From: Flavobacterium faecale
GTDB lineage: Bacteria > Bacteroidota > Bacteroidia > Flavobacteriales > Flavobacteriaceae
Length of the DNA stretch: 64,000 nt
Direction: 5' to 3'
NCBI RefSeq assembly: GCF_003076455.1
Contig: NZ_CP020918.1
Span: 2,640,001 to 2,704,000, forward strand
This document shows, piece after piece, positions 44,262-55,367 of this stretch. The translations under genes were made by a program, and so were the position numbers. Within the stretch, counting starts at the first letter, position 1, and each line of letters begins with the position of its first letter. The notes beneath the pieces were generated by a model. The model did no database searches, was not told the origin of the DNA, and saw nothing but the letters and a program-made list of their open reading frames with translations.

Positions 44262-44563
44262 AGATAACAGATAATTATCATTTTACGTTAAGGCAAATTG
44301 TCTATTACATTGCATTTGAGCAAAAGCAACCATTAAATGCTTTAAAAGTTGGAGAAGGAATCAATAAAGCAATGATTAAAATTGTTAAGAATCCTTTGCT
44401 TTATGCGGAGTGCGAAAATATCCCTACCAAAACAAAAATGTATCGTGAAGCTGGGTATAAATCTTGGCTAAATATTTTTAAAGTTAAAAGTAATGAAGTA
44501 ACCATTTTAGGAGTTATAAGCGGTAAACAAAAGCCAAATCGCTTTAAGAAGATGACAAAATAA
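44219..44563 (+). CDS. RelE/ParE-type toxin
   Basis: 114 residues. YTLEITDNYHFTLRQIVYYIAFEQKQPLNALKVGEGI gives the two N-terminal helices of ParE/RelE folds, then TKTKMYREAGYKSWLNIFKVKSNEVTILGVISGKQKP the antiparallel sheet with basic residues. RelE relatives cut mRNA on the ribosome and ParE relatives poison gyrase; the sequence does not settle which. The ATG at 44219, inside the antitoxin gene, is the only reasonable start. The frame is intact. Confidence 0.78.
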   Translation: MGARNTEHKKSYTLEITDNYHFTLRQIVYYIAFEQKQPLNALKVGEGINKAMIKIVKNPLLYAECENIPTKTKMYREAGYKSWLNIFKVKSNEVTILGVISGKQKPNRFKKMTK

Positions 44564-44754
44564 AAATGTAAGTAGGTAGAAAATATTGCTTCAATAAGTT
44601 TAAAAAATATAATTTTAATAACAATCTAAGTTGATTGAATTACAAATTTTCAAAGTGGGCATTTCGGTGTTTGTTTTGAAAATTTGTGTTTTGTGATGGT
44701 TTAGTTTTACACTGATTTTTAAAATTTGCTATTGAAATTGACATTGATTTTTGA

Positions 44755-45213
44755 TTAAGACCTCGGTTTACCAATTCCTCTATCATAAAGCACAATACTC
44801 CCAGCAACTGATACATTCAAACTTTTTTCGGATTTAAATTTTACTAAAAAATGACATTTCTCAATAGCTTGCTTGGTAAGACCATTGTCTTCTGCGCCTA
44901 ACAAGTATACACAACGCCTTGGGTGTTCGAAAGTTTCTAAATCTTCGGCTCTTTCATCTAGTTCGACGCCGACTATGCGAGCGCCTTTGGGTAGATTTTT
45001 GAAGAAATCATCAAAATTATCGTAATGAAAATATGGCATTGATTTTACAGCATTGTGCGTGTCACTTGCTTGCTTTGCATATCGATTTCCGATAGTAAAA
45101 ATATAGCTTGCTCCTAGGTTTTGCGCGGATCGCCACAGTACCCCAAGATTTTCGGGAGTTTTACCATTTAGTATTCCGATACCGAAGTATTCTGTTGTGA
45201 AATTATCGTTCAT
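44755..45213 (-). CDS. TrmH family (SpoU) RNA methyltransferase
   Basis: 152 residues from the ATG at 45213 (a TTG at 45228 is in frame but overlaps the -7 box). SPOUT fold with motif 1 NLGVLWRSAQNLGA, motif 2 CVYLLGAEDNGLTK and motif 3 KSLNVSVAGSIVLYDR, the trefoil-knot SAM site. No substrate-binding extension, like TrmL, which 2'-O-methylates the tRNA wobble base. The exact target is unproven. A consensus promoter is placed so close that the mRNA may be leaderless. Confidence 0.88.
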   Translation of the reverse strand: MNDNFTTEYFGIGILNGKTPENLGVLWRSAQNLGASYIFTIGNRYAKQASDTHNAVKSMPYFHYDNFDDFFKNLPKGARIVGVELDERAEDLETFEHPRRCVYLLGAEDNGLTKQAIEKCHFLVKFKSEKSLNVSVAGSIVLYDRGIGKPRS

Positions 45214-45217
45214 GCTG

Positions 45218-45249
45218 CAAAAGTACAAACTAGATGTAGGATTATCAAT
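45218..45249 (-). promoter_or_regulatory. Promoter of the TrmH-like gene
   Basis: On the minus strand TTG (45249-45247), a 21-base gap and TACTTTTG (45225-45218), an exact -7. The ATG begins 5 bases further on, so the transcription start should lie at or next to the start codon. Confidence 0.7.
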
Positions 45250-45252
45250 TTT

Positions 45253-45585
45253 TTATTGCACCTGAAAGTAAAATTCAATGTAATCGTCTTTGATTAAGAA
45301 ATAGAACATTTTATCGATAGCAAAGTAGTAATTATCTAAGACAAGAAAAGGACCGTCAAAATAAAATTTTTGCTTTTTTACTAAGGTTGAATTGTCTAAA
45401 ATTTGTCGATCGTTGAACATGGTTAATGACCTGTAATTTATAGTTGCTACGGTGATGTTTTTACTTTTTGCAATAGAGTCAATTTTACTGATAGTCAAGT
45501 TATTAGTGTTGGTAGTTTGCGCATAGCTAGTTAAGGTGATGATCATTAGTATAGAGAGCGATATAATTGTTGTTTTTAATGTCAT
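45253..45585 (-). CDS. Secreted small hypothetical protein
   Basis: 110 residues with signal peptide (about 1-22, SYAQ). The mature part is rich in Tyr, Phe and Asp near the C terminus (FDGPFLVLDNYYFAIDKMFYFL). I recognise no family. The TrmH-like gene downstream has its own promoter, so this one may be expressed alone. Confidence 0.6.
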   Translation of the reverse strand: MTLKTTIISLSILMIITLTSYAQTTNTNNLTISKIDSIAKSKNITVATINYRSLTMFNDRQILDNSTLVKKQKFYFDGPFLVLDNYYFAIDKMFYFLIKDDYIEFYFQVQ

Positions 45586-45676
45586 TCTGAATTTTATTTA
45601 GTTAGGAAAATCTCATAATTTATTCAAAAATTAAGCCGAAAATTAACTTCTTAAACTTTCTTGCTGTGCTGGGTTT

Positions 45677-45791
45677 GCGTGAGGGATAGGAATAGGCTAC
45701 CGAAGTAGCATGGATAGCCCGACAGTAGCAAGCAAAGGGGCTATTTACTCGCATGCTTGGGTAAGCCCCTTTGCTTGGTGGTGGCACGCCC
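45677..45791 (+). repeat. Dispersed palindromic repeat, copy D
   Basis: Starts GCGTGAGGGAT and ends GGCACGCCC like copy B, but the interior differs: a hairpin GGCTACCGAAGTAGC, GGATAGCCCGAC, and a long stem AGCAAAGGGGCT with AGCCCCTTTGCT (about 45731-45776). GC-rich compared with its surroundings. Confidence 0.78.
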
Positions 45792-45944
45792 AAAAGTGAA
45801 TTGAAACGCATATGTTTTGACTGAATTTAGTATTGTGGAATGTTTATCGTTTTTGATGCTGAAGTAATCTTCAAAAGGATACTTATTGTTAATAACTTAC
45901 CATGTAAAATGCGGATTTTGGCTGTGTTCTAATTTGAGTTTTTA

Positions 45945-45952
45945 TATATTTG
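45945..45952 (+). promoter_or_regulatory. -7 element of gyrB
   Basis: TATATTTG, exact consensus, 41 bases before the ATG. The nearest TTTG upstream is 24 bases away, slightly too far for a standard -33. Confidence 0.55.
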
Positions 45953-45987
45953 TTCGTTAGACAAAAAATAATACATTTTTAGAATAA

Positions 45988-47940
<1,953 letters not shown>

Positions 47941-47957
47941 TTTAGTAAATTGTACCA

Positions 47958-47979
47958 GTCGATTGAAGGTTTAATCGAC
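47958..47979. terminator. Hairpin after gyrB
   Basis: Perfect 7-bp inverted repeat GTCGATT/AATCGAC with an 8-nt loop and no T run; a weak terminator or processing site between gyrB and mdh. Confidence 0.45.
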
Positions 47980-48020
47980 GTCATAAAAAATAACTAATTA
48001 ACCCGTTAACACAATTAAGT

Positions 48021-48956
48021 ATGAAAGTTTCAATTATAGGTGCTGGTAATGTTGGTGCCACTTGTGCAGATGTTATTTCGTATAGAGGAATTGCAAGTGA
48101 GGTAGTTTTACTTGATATTAAAGAAGGTTTTGCTGAAGGTAAAGCACTTGATATTATGCAATGCGCAACAAATACTGGTTTTAATACCAATGTTTCTGGT
48201 GTTACAAATGATTATTCAAAAACTGCTAACAGTAATGTAGTAGTGGTAACATCTGGAATTCCTAGAAAACCAGGTATGACTCGTGAAGAGTTGATAGGTA
48301 TTAATGCAGGAATTGTAAAATCGGTTGTTCAAAATGTTTTGGAATTTTCACCAAATGCAATATTTGTGATTGTTTCAAATCCTATGGATACAATGACGTA
48401 TCTAACATTAAAAGCTACGGGGTTACCAAAAAATCGAGTGATAGGTATGGGTGGAGCACTTGATAGTTCTCGATTTAGAACTTATTTGAGTTTAGCGCTT
48501 GCAAAACCAGTAAATGATGTTTCTGCGATGGTTATTGGAGGTCATGGTGATACAACTATGATTCCGTTGACACGCTTAGCATCTTACAATGGTATTCCTG
48601 TAACGCAATTTTTATCTGATGATGTATTGACGAAAGTTGCTGCAGACACTATGGTAGGAGGAGCAACTTTGACAGGTTTACTTGGAACTTCAGCTTGGTA
48701 TGCACCAGGTGCTTCGGTAGCCTTTTTGGTGGACAGTATCTTGAATAACCAACGTAAAATGATTGCTTGTTCTGTTTATGTGGAAGGAGAATACGGTCAG
48801 TCTGATATTTGTATTGGCGTACCTTGTATTATAGGTGAGAACGGGGTAGAAGAAATCTTGGATATTAAATTAAACGACACTGAAAAAGCTTTGTTTGCGA
48901 AGAGTGCAGATGCTGTAAGGCAGATGAATGACGCTTTAAAAGACATTTTGAGTTAG
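48021..48956 (+). CDS. mdh: Malate dehydrogenase
   Basis: Oxidises malate to oxaloacetate with NAD+ in the citric acid cycle. 311 residues of the LDH-like MDH type. VSIIGAGNVGATCAD is the dinucleotide fold; GIPRKPGMTREELIGINAG carries the substrate Arg of the mobile loop; VIGMGGALDSSRFR and MVIGGHGDTTMIP hold the catalytic Asp-His relay. Lies 80 bp after gyrB; a terminator follows. Confidence 0.95.
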   Translation: MKVSIIGAGNVGATCADVISYRGIASEVVLLDIKEGFAEGKALDIMQCATNTGFNTNVSGVTNDYSKTANSNVVVVTSGIPRKPGMTREELIGINAGIVKSVVQNVLEFSPNAIFVIVSNPMDTMTYLTLKATGLPKNRVIGMGGALDSSRFRTYLSLALAKPVNDVSAMVIGGHGDTTMIPLTRLASYNGIPVTQFLSDDVLTKVAADTMVGGATLTGLLGTSAWYAPGASVAFLVDSILNNQRKMIACSVYVEGEYGQSDICIGVPCIIGENGVEEILDIKLNDTEKALFAKSADAVRQMNDALKDILS

Positions 48957-48975
48957 TAAATACATTATATTTTAG

Positions 48976-49006
48976 AAAAGACTGCAGTTTTGCGGTCTTT
49001 TTTTTG
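48976..49006 (+). terminator. mdh terminator
   Basis: AAAAGACTGCA (48976-48986) pairs with TGCGGTCTTTT (48991-49001), with one mismatch, ahead of a T run. Confidence 0.85.
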
Positions 49007-49025
49007 ATATTAATTAATAAATAAA

Positions 49026-49056
49026 TTGGTTAGTCTTAACCATAATTATATATTTG
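49026..49056 (+). promoter_or_regulatory. secDF promoter with inverted repeat
   Basis: TTG (49026-49028), 20 bases and TATATTTG (49049-49056): the full consensus. GGTTA-GTCT-TAACC (49028-49041) between them is a perfect 5-bp inverted repeat, a possible operator. The leader to the secDF ATG is about 120 bases long and contains an 11-codon reading frame at 49065-49100. Confidence 0.7.
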
Positions 49057-49181
49057 CTCGGTTTATGAAAATAAGTGGCATCTATATTTTTGTTTTTTAA
49101 CATAAAAGGCAAGGTAGGGGAACGCTTATCGGAGCTAAATACAAGAATAAATAAACATAAAATAATTAATTTTTAGTAATA

Positions 49182-52151
49182 ATGCAGAATAAAGGACTTA
49201 TTAAATTTTTCGCAATTCTATTTGCATTGGTAAGTATTTACCAACTCTCGTTCACTTTCATTTCGAGTAAGATTAAAAATGATGCTAAAGCTTTTGCAGG
49301 TAACAATCCTGAGAAAGAATTAAAGTATCTAGATTCAATTGGTAAAGAAAAAGTGTTTAACTTAGGATTTGCTGATTTTACTTTTGACGAAGTAAAAGAC
49401 AAACAAATTAATAAAGGTCTTGACTTAGAAGGTGGTATCAATGTGATATTGCAAATCTCTGTAAAAGATATCTTGAAAGGATTGTCAAACAATTCAAAAA
49501 ACCCAATTTTCAATAAATCTTTGGCTGATGCTACTGCTAACTTAAAAGGTAATCAAACTTATATTGATGCATTTTTTGAAGCTTTTGCAGCAAATTCAAA
49601 AGGATCTGTAAAATTGGCTAGTCCTGATATTTTTGCAAACAGAACTTTATCTGGTGAAGGTGGAATTAATTTCCAAATGTCAGATTCAGAAGTGCAAAAA
49701 ATCATCAAAAGAAAAGTTGACGAATCTGTAGAAAGTGCTTTTGGAGTACTTAGAAAACGTATTGACAAATTTGGTGTAACACAACCAAACATTCAAAAAT
49801 TAGGAGAGTCTGGTAGAATTCTTGTTGAGCTTCCAGGAGCTAAGGATGTAGATAGAATCAAGAAATTATTGCAAAGTACTGCTCAATTGGAGTTCTGGGA
49901 AACGTATAAGATTGACGAAATGGGTCCTTTCTTAATGGCTGCAAATGATGCCTTGAAGAAAACGGAAGCTACAACAGTTGAACCTAAAAAAGTTGTTAAA
50001 GATTCTTTAAGCGCTTTATTGACAGATTCAAAAGATTCTTCAGCTACTGCTAAGGGAAATAATCCATTATTTGACAAAATGTTGTCACAAGGTGGTGGTC
50101 CAGTTTTAGGACTTTATGCTCCAAAAGATACAGCAACTATTAATGCTTACTTTAAAAGACCAGACATCAAAATCTTATTGGCAGCTGACCAACGTTACGC
50201 TAAATTTGTTTGGGGTATTGCAGAAACGTTGAAAGACAAAGACGGAAAACAAATTGAAGCAGTTTCTTTATATGCTTTAAAAGGAAATAGAGATAATGCA
50301 GCTGCAATGAGCGGTGGAGTGGTTACTGGTGCAAATGCATCGTTTGACCAATTAGGAAAACCATCTGTTTCTATTGAGATGAGTGGTCAAGGTGCAAAAA
50401 CTTGGGAAGAATTAACAGGTAGAGCTTACTCTCAAAAAAGTAACATTGCTATCGTATTAGATGATATTGTTTATTCTGCTCCAGGAGTAACAACTGGTCC
50501 AATTTCAGGTGGAAGATCTGAAATTTCTGGAAGTTTTACACTTGACGAATCTACAGATTTAGCAAACGTTTTAAGAGCTGGTAAATTACCTGCAGCAGCA
50601 GATATTGTTCAGTCAGAAGTAGTAGGACCATCCTTAGGGCAAGAAGCTATTGACAATGGTACTACATCAGCATTAGTTGGTTTATTATTAGTGTCTTTAT
50701 GGATGATGGTATATTATGGTAAAGCAGGTTGGTATGCAAATATCGCTTTAGCAGTAAATTTACTTTTCCTTTTCGGAATCTTGGCTAGCTTAGGTGCTGT
50801 ACTAACATTGCCTGGTATTGCTGGTATCGTTTTAACAATGGGTACTGCGGTAGATGCGAACATCATTATATACGAACGTGCGAAAGAAGAATTGAGAGAA
50901 GGGAAGTCACTTTCTGAGGCTGTTCAAATTTCATACAGTTGGACTGGAGCAATGCGTTCTATTGTTGATGCAAACGTTACCCACATTTTAATTGGTGCAG
51001 TATTGTTCATTTTTGGATCAGGACCAATTAAAGGTTTTGCTACAACATTGTTGATCGGTATTATTACATCGTTATTTACTTCTATCTTTATCGCTAGAAT
51101 CTTTATTGATAAAAATATCCAAGGGAAAAATGATTTGTCATTTGTAACTAATTTTTCTAAAAACTTCTTTACAAATTTCCACTTTGATTTCTTGAAAGTT
51201 AAAAAGTACACTTATATTTTCTCTGCAATAGTAATTGTAGTTAGTGTATTCTCACTTGCAACTAATGGATTGGATCAAGGAGTTGATTTTGTTGGAGGAA
51301 GAACTTTTCAAGTTCGTTTTGAGAAGCCTATTGACTCTGAAGCTGTAAAAGCTGATTTGACAAAAGTATTTGGTAGTGCAGAAGCAAAAGTTTTTGGTAA
51401 CGACAACCAATTAAAAATTACAACTAAATATAAAGTTAAGGAGCACGGTACTGAAGCTGACGAAGAAGTAAATAAATTGATGTTTGAAACATTGAGTAAA
51501 TATTATTCTGCTGGATTGACTTACGATAAATTTGTAAATGCTTATGATGGAAAACAATTTGGTATCCTTCAAGCTTCAAAAGTAGGTCCTACAGTTGCAG
51601 AAGATATTAAAACGAATGCTTACTGGGCAGTTTTAGGATCATTGCTAATTGTTTTCTTGTACTTATTAGTTAGTTTTAGAAAATGGCAATATGGATTAGG
51701 GGCTATTGCAGCTGTAGCGCATGACGTTATCTTTGTATTAGGAATCTATTCTTTATGTTATAAATTCATGCCTTTTGGAATGGAGATTGACCAGCACTTT
51801 ATTGCAGCGATCTTAACTGTAATTGGTTACTCTATGAATGATACTGTAATTGTATTTGATAGAGTTCGTGAATTCTTAGATGGTAAAGTAAAAGGTAACT
51901 TTGGCGAAATCGTAAACAAATCGATTAACTCTACAATGAGTAGAACAATCAATACTTCACTTACTATGATCGGTGTATTATTGATTATGTTCTTATTCGG
52001 TGGAGAATCAATTAGAGGATTTATATTTGCGATGCTTGTTGGTATCGTAGTAGGAACTTACTCTTCTTTGTTTATCGCAACACCAGTATTGGTTGATACT
52101 ATATCAGCTGCCGATAAAAATGAAATAGAAAAACACCACGAAGAAGCTTAA
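49182..52151 (+). CDS. secDF: Protein translocase SecDF (single chain)
   Basis: 989 residues with SecD and SecF fused, as usual in Bacteroidetes. SecD part: one N-terminal helix, LDLEGGINVILQISV (P1 head region), RKRIDKFGVTQPNIQKLG and five helices with GTAVDANIIIYERAKEEL. SecF part begins near residue 665: VDFVGGRTFQVRF, then helices with GYSMNDTVIVFDRVREFL. The conserved transmembrane Asp of both halves form the proton path driving late steps of Sec export. Monocistronic between two terminators. Confidence 0.95.
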   Translation: MQNKGLIKFFAILFALVSIYQLSFTFISSKIKNDAKAFAGNNPEKELKYLDSIGKEKVFNLGFADFTFDEVKDKQINKGLDLEGGINVILQISVKDILKGLSNNSKNPIFNKSLADATANLKGNQTYIDAFFEAFAANSKGSVKLASPDIFANRTLSGEGGINFQMSDSEVQKIIKRKVDESVESAFGVLRKRIDKFGVTQPNIQKLGESGRILVELPGAKDVDRIKKLLQSTAQLEFWETYKIDEMGPFLMAANDALKKTEATTVEPKKVVKDSLSALLTDSKDSSATAKGNNPLFDKMLSQGGGPVLGLYAPKDTATINAYFKRPDIKILLAADQRYAKFVWGIAETLKDKDGKQIEAVSLYALKGNRDNAAAMSGGVVTGANASFDQLGKPSVSIEMSGQGAKTWEELTGRAYSQKSNIAIVLDDIVYSAPGVTTGPISGGRSEISGSFTLDESTDLANVLRAGKLPAAADIVQSEVVGPSLGQEAIDNGTTSALVGLLLVSLWMMVYYGKAGWYANIALAVNLLFLFGILASLGAVLTLPGIAGIVLTMGTAVDANIIIYERAKEELREGKSLSEAVQISYSWTGAMRSIVDANVTHILIGAVLFIFGSGPIKGFATTLLIGIITSLFTSIFIARIFIDKNIQGKNDLSFVTNFSKNFFTNFHFDFLKVKKYTYIFSAIVIVVSVFSLATNGLDQGVDFVGGRTFQVRFEKPIDSEAVKADLTKVFGSAEAKVFGNDNQLKITTKYKVKEHGTEADEEVNKLMFETLSKYYSAGLTYDKFVNAYDGKQFGILQASKVGPTVAEDIKTNAYWAVLGSLLIVFLYLLVSFRKWQYGLGAIAAVAHDVIFVLGIYSLCYKFMPFGMEIDQHFIAAILTVIGYSMNDTVIVFDRVREFLDGKVKGNFGEIVNKSINSTMSRTINTSLTMIGVLLIMFLFGGESIRGFIFAMLVGIVVGTYSSLFIATPVLVDTISAADKNEIEKHHEEA

Positions 52152-52176
52152 TCTTTCTTCCTTAAGTAACATATTT

Positions 52177-52208
52177 AAGACCCAGCTTTTAGCTGGGTCT
52201 TTTTTTTG
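52177..52208 (+). terminator. secDF terminator
   Basis: 11-bp stem AAGACCCAGCT (52177-52187) with AGCTGGGTCTT (52191-52201), 3-nt loop and T run. Confidence 0.92.
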
Positions 52209-52388
52209 GATTATATTTTAAACCTCTTTTAAAAGCGTTTATTTTGTTTTTTACTCCATTTTGGTATGAAGATTGTTGACTTTTTTATACTATAAATGGT
52301 GTTAAAGTTTTTTAACATTTGTCATTGTTATATCTTTACATTAAAGTAGTTTCACACCTTACCCAAGCCTCGAATTAAATTAGAAGTC

Positions 52389-53963
52389 ATGAATAAGAAT
52401 TTTTATCAAGTAGTCATCTTTTCGGTTGTATTGTTTTGCGTGAGTTTTTCCGTGGTTGGCTTACCTATAAAGGGAGTAAGTGCAAAGAGTATTGGGAACA
52501 CGGTAAAAGAATCCGTTGATGATTTGTTACCGCCTTTGGCACCTGTTGCTAATACACCTGTTTATTACTGTCAGAATGCTACAGCAGTAGCACTTACTGC
52601 TACCCCTGATACGGGTAATACGTTAATTTGGTACGGAACCTCTGCTACAGGAGGAACACCTTCTGCAACCGCTCCAACACCATCGACAACAACTGTAGGC
52701 TCTTTTTTTTATTATGTAAGTCAGACCGATGGCGCTACTGAAAGCCCTAGAACACAAATAACAGTAAATGTAGTTGCTGATAACGGTGCAATTATCTTAG
52801 GTCTTACATGTGATGCAAGCCAAATTGCTGCCGCTGATAAAGCTTCCTCGGTCTTTTTTGATTGGGAAAATAATTCATTAATTTCAAATACCTATAACTA
52901 TACTTATTCTATTCAAGGCGGAAGTCCCGTGTCAGGCTCTATTATTGTATCACATTTACAAGTATTTGGAATGTTACCCGGGCAAAGTGCTACGATGACA
53001 TTGACTTCGGCAACGCATCCATGTGTACCAGCGCAAACTTTGACATGTAGTGTACCATGCGGTGCAATATTGATTGCTCCAGATTTTGCGTCAATAGCGG
53101 CACTTTGTAGTGGTGATGTAGCTCCTGCTTTGGGTACAACTTCCCCAAACGGAATTGTGGGTACATGGTCGCCGGCTGTTGTGAGTAATACACAGTCTGG
53201 TACTTATGTTTTTACACCAAATGCCAACCAATGTGCTAGTTCTCAAAGTTTGAATGTAGCCGTAAATCCAGCTAGCCCAGGGTTTAGTTCTTTTGCAATT
53301 TGTCAAGGGGATGTAGCGCCTACATTAGCTACAACATCTCCAAATGGTGTAATAGGAAGTTGGTTACCAATGACTGTAGATAATCAAAATACTGCAGATT
53401 ATACTTTTACTCCAGATGCTGGTCAGTGTGCTTCACCAGAAACCATTACCGTTACAGTGAAGTCGGCTGGTTCACTAATTGATTTTGATTGGGCGGTAAC
53501 GGAAGCTTTTTCAGATAATCAAGTAATTACGGTCACTCCTTTAACAGTGGCTACTACTCGTTATTTATATCAGTTAGATTTTGGCCCATTTCAGGATAGC
53601 CCTGTCTTTGAGGAAGTATCTTATGGTTTGCATTCGATCACTGTAAAAGATGAAGATGGATGCAGCGCGCCAGTAAGAAGAACGGGACTTTTAGTTGTTA
53701 ATTATCCTAGAGTTTTCACTCCCAATGGTGATGGTTTTTATGATACGTGGAATGTAAGTACCTTGCGAACAGATCTTACTTCTACTATTAAGATATTTGA
53801 TCGCTACGGAAAGTTTTTGATCGAAATAGCTCCAAAAGGTAATGGTTGGGATGGGAACTATAACGGTAGGCTAATGCCGTCAACAGATTATTGGTTTGTA
53901 ATCAATTATGAAGAAAATGGTGTTCAAAAAATATACAGATCTCATTTTGCTTTAAAGCGTTAG
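52389..53963 (+). CDS. Secreted Ig-like repeat protein with T9SS type B sorting domain
   Basis: 524 residues. Long signal peptide (about 1-32), an Ig-like_T9SS domain (about 55-132, LIWYGTSATGGTP), a middle segment with a Cys-rich patch, and two repeats of about 55 residues beginning LCSGDVAPALGTTSPNG and ICQGDVAPTLATTSPNG. The C-terminal 85 residues (RVFTPNGDGFYDTWNV to HFALKR) are the type B sorting domain shared with the lectin protein at 13.4 kb. Likely a cell-surface adhesin. A -7-like TATCTTTA lies at 52331-52338. Confidence 0.88.
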   Translation: MNKNFYQVVIFSVVLFCVSFSVVGLPIKGVSAKSIGNTVKESVDDLLPPLAPVANTPVYYCQNATAVALTATPDTGNTLIWYGTSATGGTPSATAPTPSTTTVGSFFYYVSQTDGATESPRTQITVNVVADNGAIILGLTCDASQIAAADKASSVFFDWENNSLISNTYNYTYSIQGGSPVSGSIIVSHLQVFGMLPGQSATMTLTSATHPCVPAQTLTCSVPCGAILIAPDFASIAALCSGDVAPALGTTSPNGIVGTWSPAVVSNTQSGTYVFTPNANQCASSQSLNVAVNPASPGFSSFAICQGDVAPTLATTSPNGVIGSWLPMTVDNQNTADYTFTPDAGQCASPETITVTVKSAGSLIDFDWAVTEAFSDNQVITVTPLTVATTRYLYQLDFGPFQDSPVFEEVSYGLHSITVKDEDGCSAPVRRTGLLVVNYPRVFTPNGDGFYDTWNVSTLRTDLTSTIKIFDRYGKFLIEIAPKGNGWDGNYNGRLMPSTDYWFVINYEENGVQKIYRSHFALKR

Positions 53964-53975
53964 TATATTACACAT

Positions 53976-54019
53976 AAAAAAAGCGGTTCGTTCCTGAGTA
54001 GGAGCGAACCGCTTTTTTT
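53976..54019. terminator. Bidirectional terminator
   Basis: 20-bp stem with one G-T pair (53976-53995 with 54000-54019) between the T9SS gene and convergent lgt. Confidence 0.92.
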
Positions 54020-54036
54020 AGTTCAAGAAGTTATTC

Positions 54037-54963
54037 TTATATCTCTCTTGTCTTTTTAGCTGTGAAAACAAAGTACAAACCGATTAAAATGAAAGGAATA
54101 CTCAACCATTGTCCGGTGGATAAAATATTGCCTAAATCGCTTTCAAAACCACCTTGACTTTCCTTCACCGATTCTACGACCATACGTACTGTGAATAAAA
54201 GGACTAAAAACAAACCAAACAAGTAACCTGATTTTAATCTAGCTTCAGTCTTCCAGTACAAGAAAAATAAAGTTGCAAATACAAATACATAACAAAAAGC
54301 TTCGTAAAGCTGTGTTGGATGTTTTACCGGAACCTCGTGTAGCAAAACTTTGAATTGAGGATTGGTAGCAATGGCGTTATAGGCTTCTGTTGGATTTGGA
54401 ATATTGGTTCGCGCTACAGCATCGTTTGGAGAGAAATAATCACGAACAAATTTAATTCCGAAAGCTGAATCTGTTGCTTTTCCAACAATCTCAGAATTAA
54501 AAAAGTTACCTAGTCTAACAAATATAGCACCACTAGCAACAGCTATTACGATACGATCTAGCATCCATAACAATGGACGTTTGATGATTTTTTTGCAAAA
54601 GTAATACATCGCAACAATTATCGAAATTGCAGCTCCGTGACTTGCTAGACCTTGAAATCCTGTAAATTGAAAAGGATTGAAACGGAAAGGTAAAAATATT
54701 TCAGCCAAATGATTTCGGAAATACTCCCAGTCATAGAATAAGACGTGCCCTAATCGAGCTCCGATTAAAGTAGCTAGAACGGTCCAAACGAATAGAGAAT
54801 CTAATTTCTCGATGGATTCGCCTTCGCGTTCAAAAATATTTTTCATGATGTACCACCCCAATCCAAAAGCAATTACAAACATTAAGCTGTAAAAACGAAT
54901 TACAAAAAAGCCTAAATCTATTCCTTCTGAGGGATTCCATACGATATTCAAAGCGTGTGTCAT
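54037..54963 (-). CDS. lgt: Prolipoprotein diacylglyceryl transferase
   Basis: Inner membrane enzyme with about seven helices that moves diacylglycerol from phosphatidylglycerol to the lipobox cysteine of prolipoproteins. 308 residues. VRLGNFFNSEIVGK is the Lgt signature (Arg and Asn/Glu essential); GARLGHVLFYDW and HPTQLYEAFCYV carry other conserved residues including the Arg of helix 3 and the catalytic-face His. Lies 104 bp after yidD on the same strand. Confidence 0.95.
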   Translation of the reverse strand: MTHALNIVWNPSEGIDLGFFVIRFYSLMFVIAFGLGWYIMKNIFEREGESIEKLDSLFVWTVLATLIGARLGHVLFYDWEYFRNHLAEIFLPFRFNPFQFTGFQGLASHGAAISIIVAMYYFCKKIIKRPLLWMLDRIVIAVASGAIFVRLGNFFNSEIVGKATDSAFGIKFVRDYFSPNDAVARTNIPNPTEAYNAIATNPQFKVLLHEVPVKHPTQLYEAFCYVFVFATLFFLYWKTEARLKSGYLFGLFLVLLFTVRMVVESVKESQGGFESDLGNILSTGQWLSIPFILIGLYFVFTAKKTREI

Positions 54964-55067
54964 TATCTATAATTTTGGGGTAAAAATACTGTTTTTGTTG
55001 CTAGAATCCATATTAATTTGTCATTATACCGACCAATTAAGAACAGTTTAACAAAGTGATTTAACAA

Positions 55068-55301
55068 TTAATGGTCACATTTTTTCTTAGGTACGGGGTC
55101 ATAACCTGTGCGTCCCCACGGATGACAGCTCAAGATTCTTTTGATTCCGAGGTAGCCACCGCGCAATAAACCATGTACTTGCAGTGCTTCAATCATGTAA
55201 GAGGAACAGGTGGGTTCAAACCTACAGGTAGCAGGCGTGAAGGGAGAAATGGCGGTTTGATAGATGCGAACTAAAAATATAAATGGACTGGTTATTTTCA
55301 T
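55068..55301 (-). CDS. yidD: Membrane protein insertion efficiency factor YidD
   Basis: 77 residues. [27 protein letters not shown] and [20 protein letters not shown] form the family signature with three conserved cysteines. An amphipathic peripheral membrane protein that helps YidC insert proteins. In most bacteria the gene sits by rnpA-yidC; here it is between cysS and lgt, a common separate location in Bacteroidetes. Confidence 0.93.
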   Translation of the reverse strand: MKITSPFIFLVRIYQTAISPFTPATCRFEPTCSSYMIEALQVHGLLRGGYLGIKRILSCHPWGRTGYDPVPKKKCDH

Positions 55302-55326
55302 TTTATTTAGATTGTGCCAGAAATTG

Positions 55327-55365
55327 AAAAAGGTTCAACTACATCTGCAATTGAACCTTTTTGTA
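55327..55365 (-). terminator. cysS terminator
   Basis: 12-bp stem AAAAAGGTTCAA (55327-55338) with TTGAACCTTTTT (55351-55362), symmetrical A and T runs. Confidence 0.85.
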
Positions 55366-55367
55366 TA

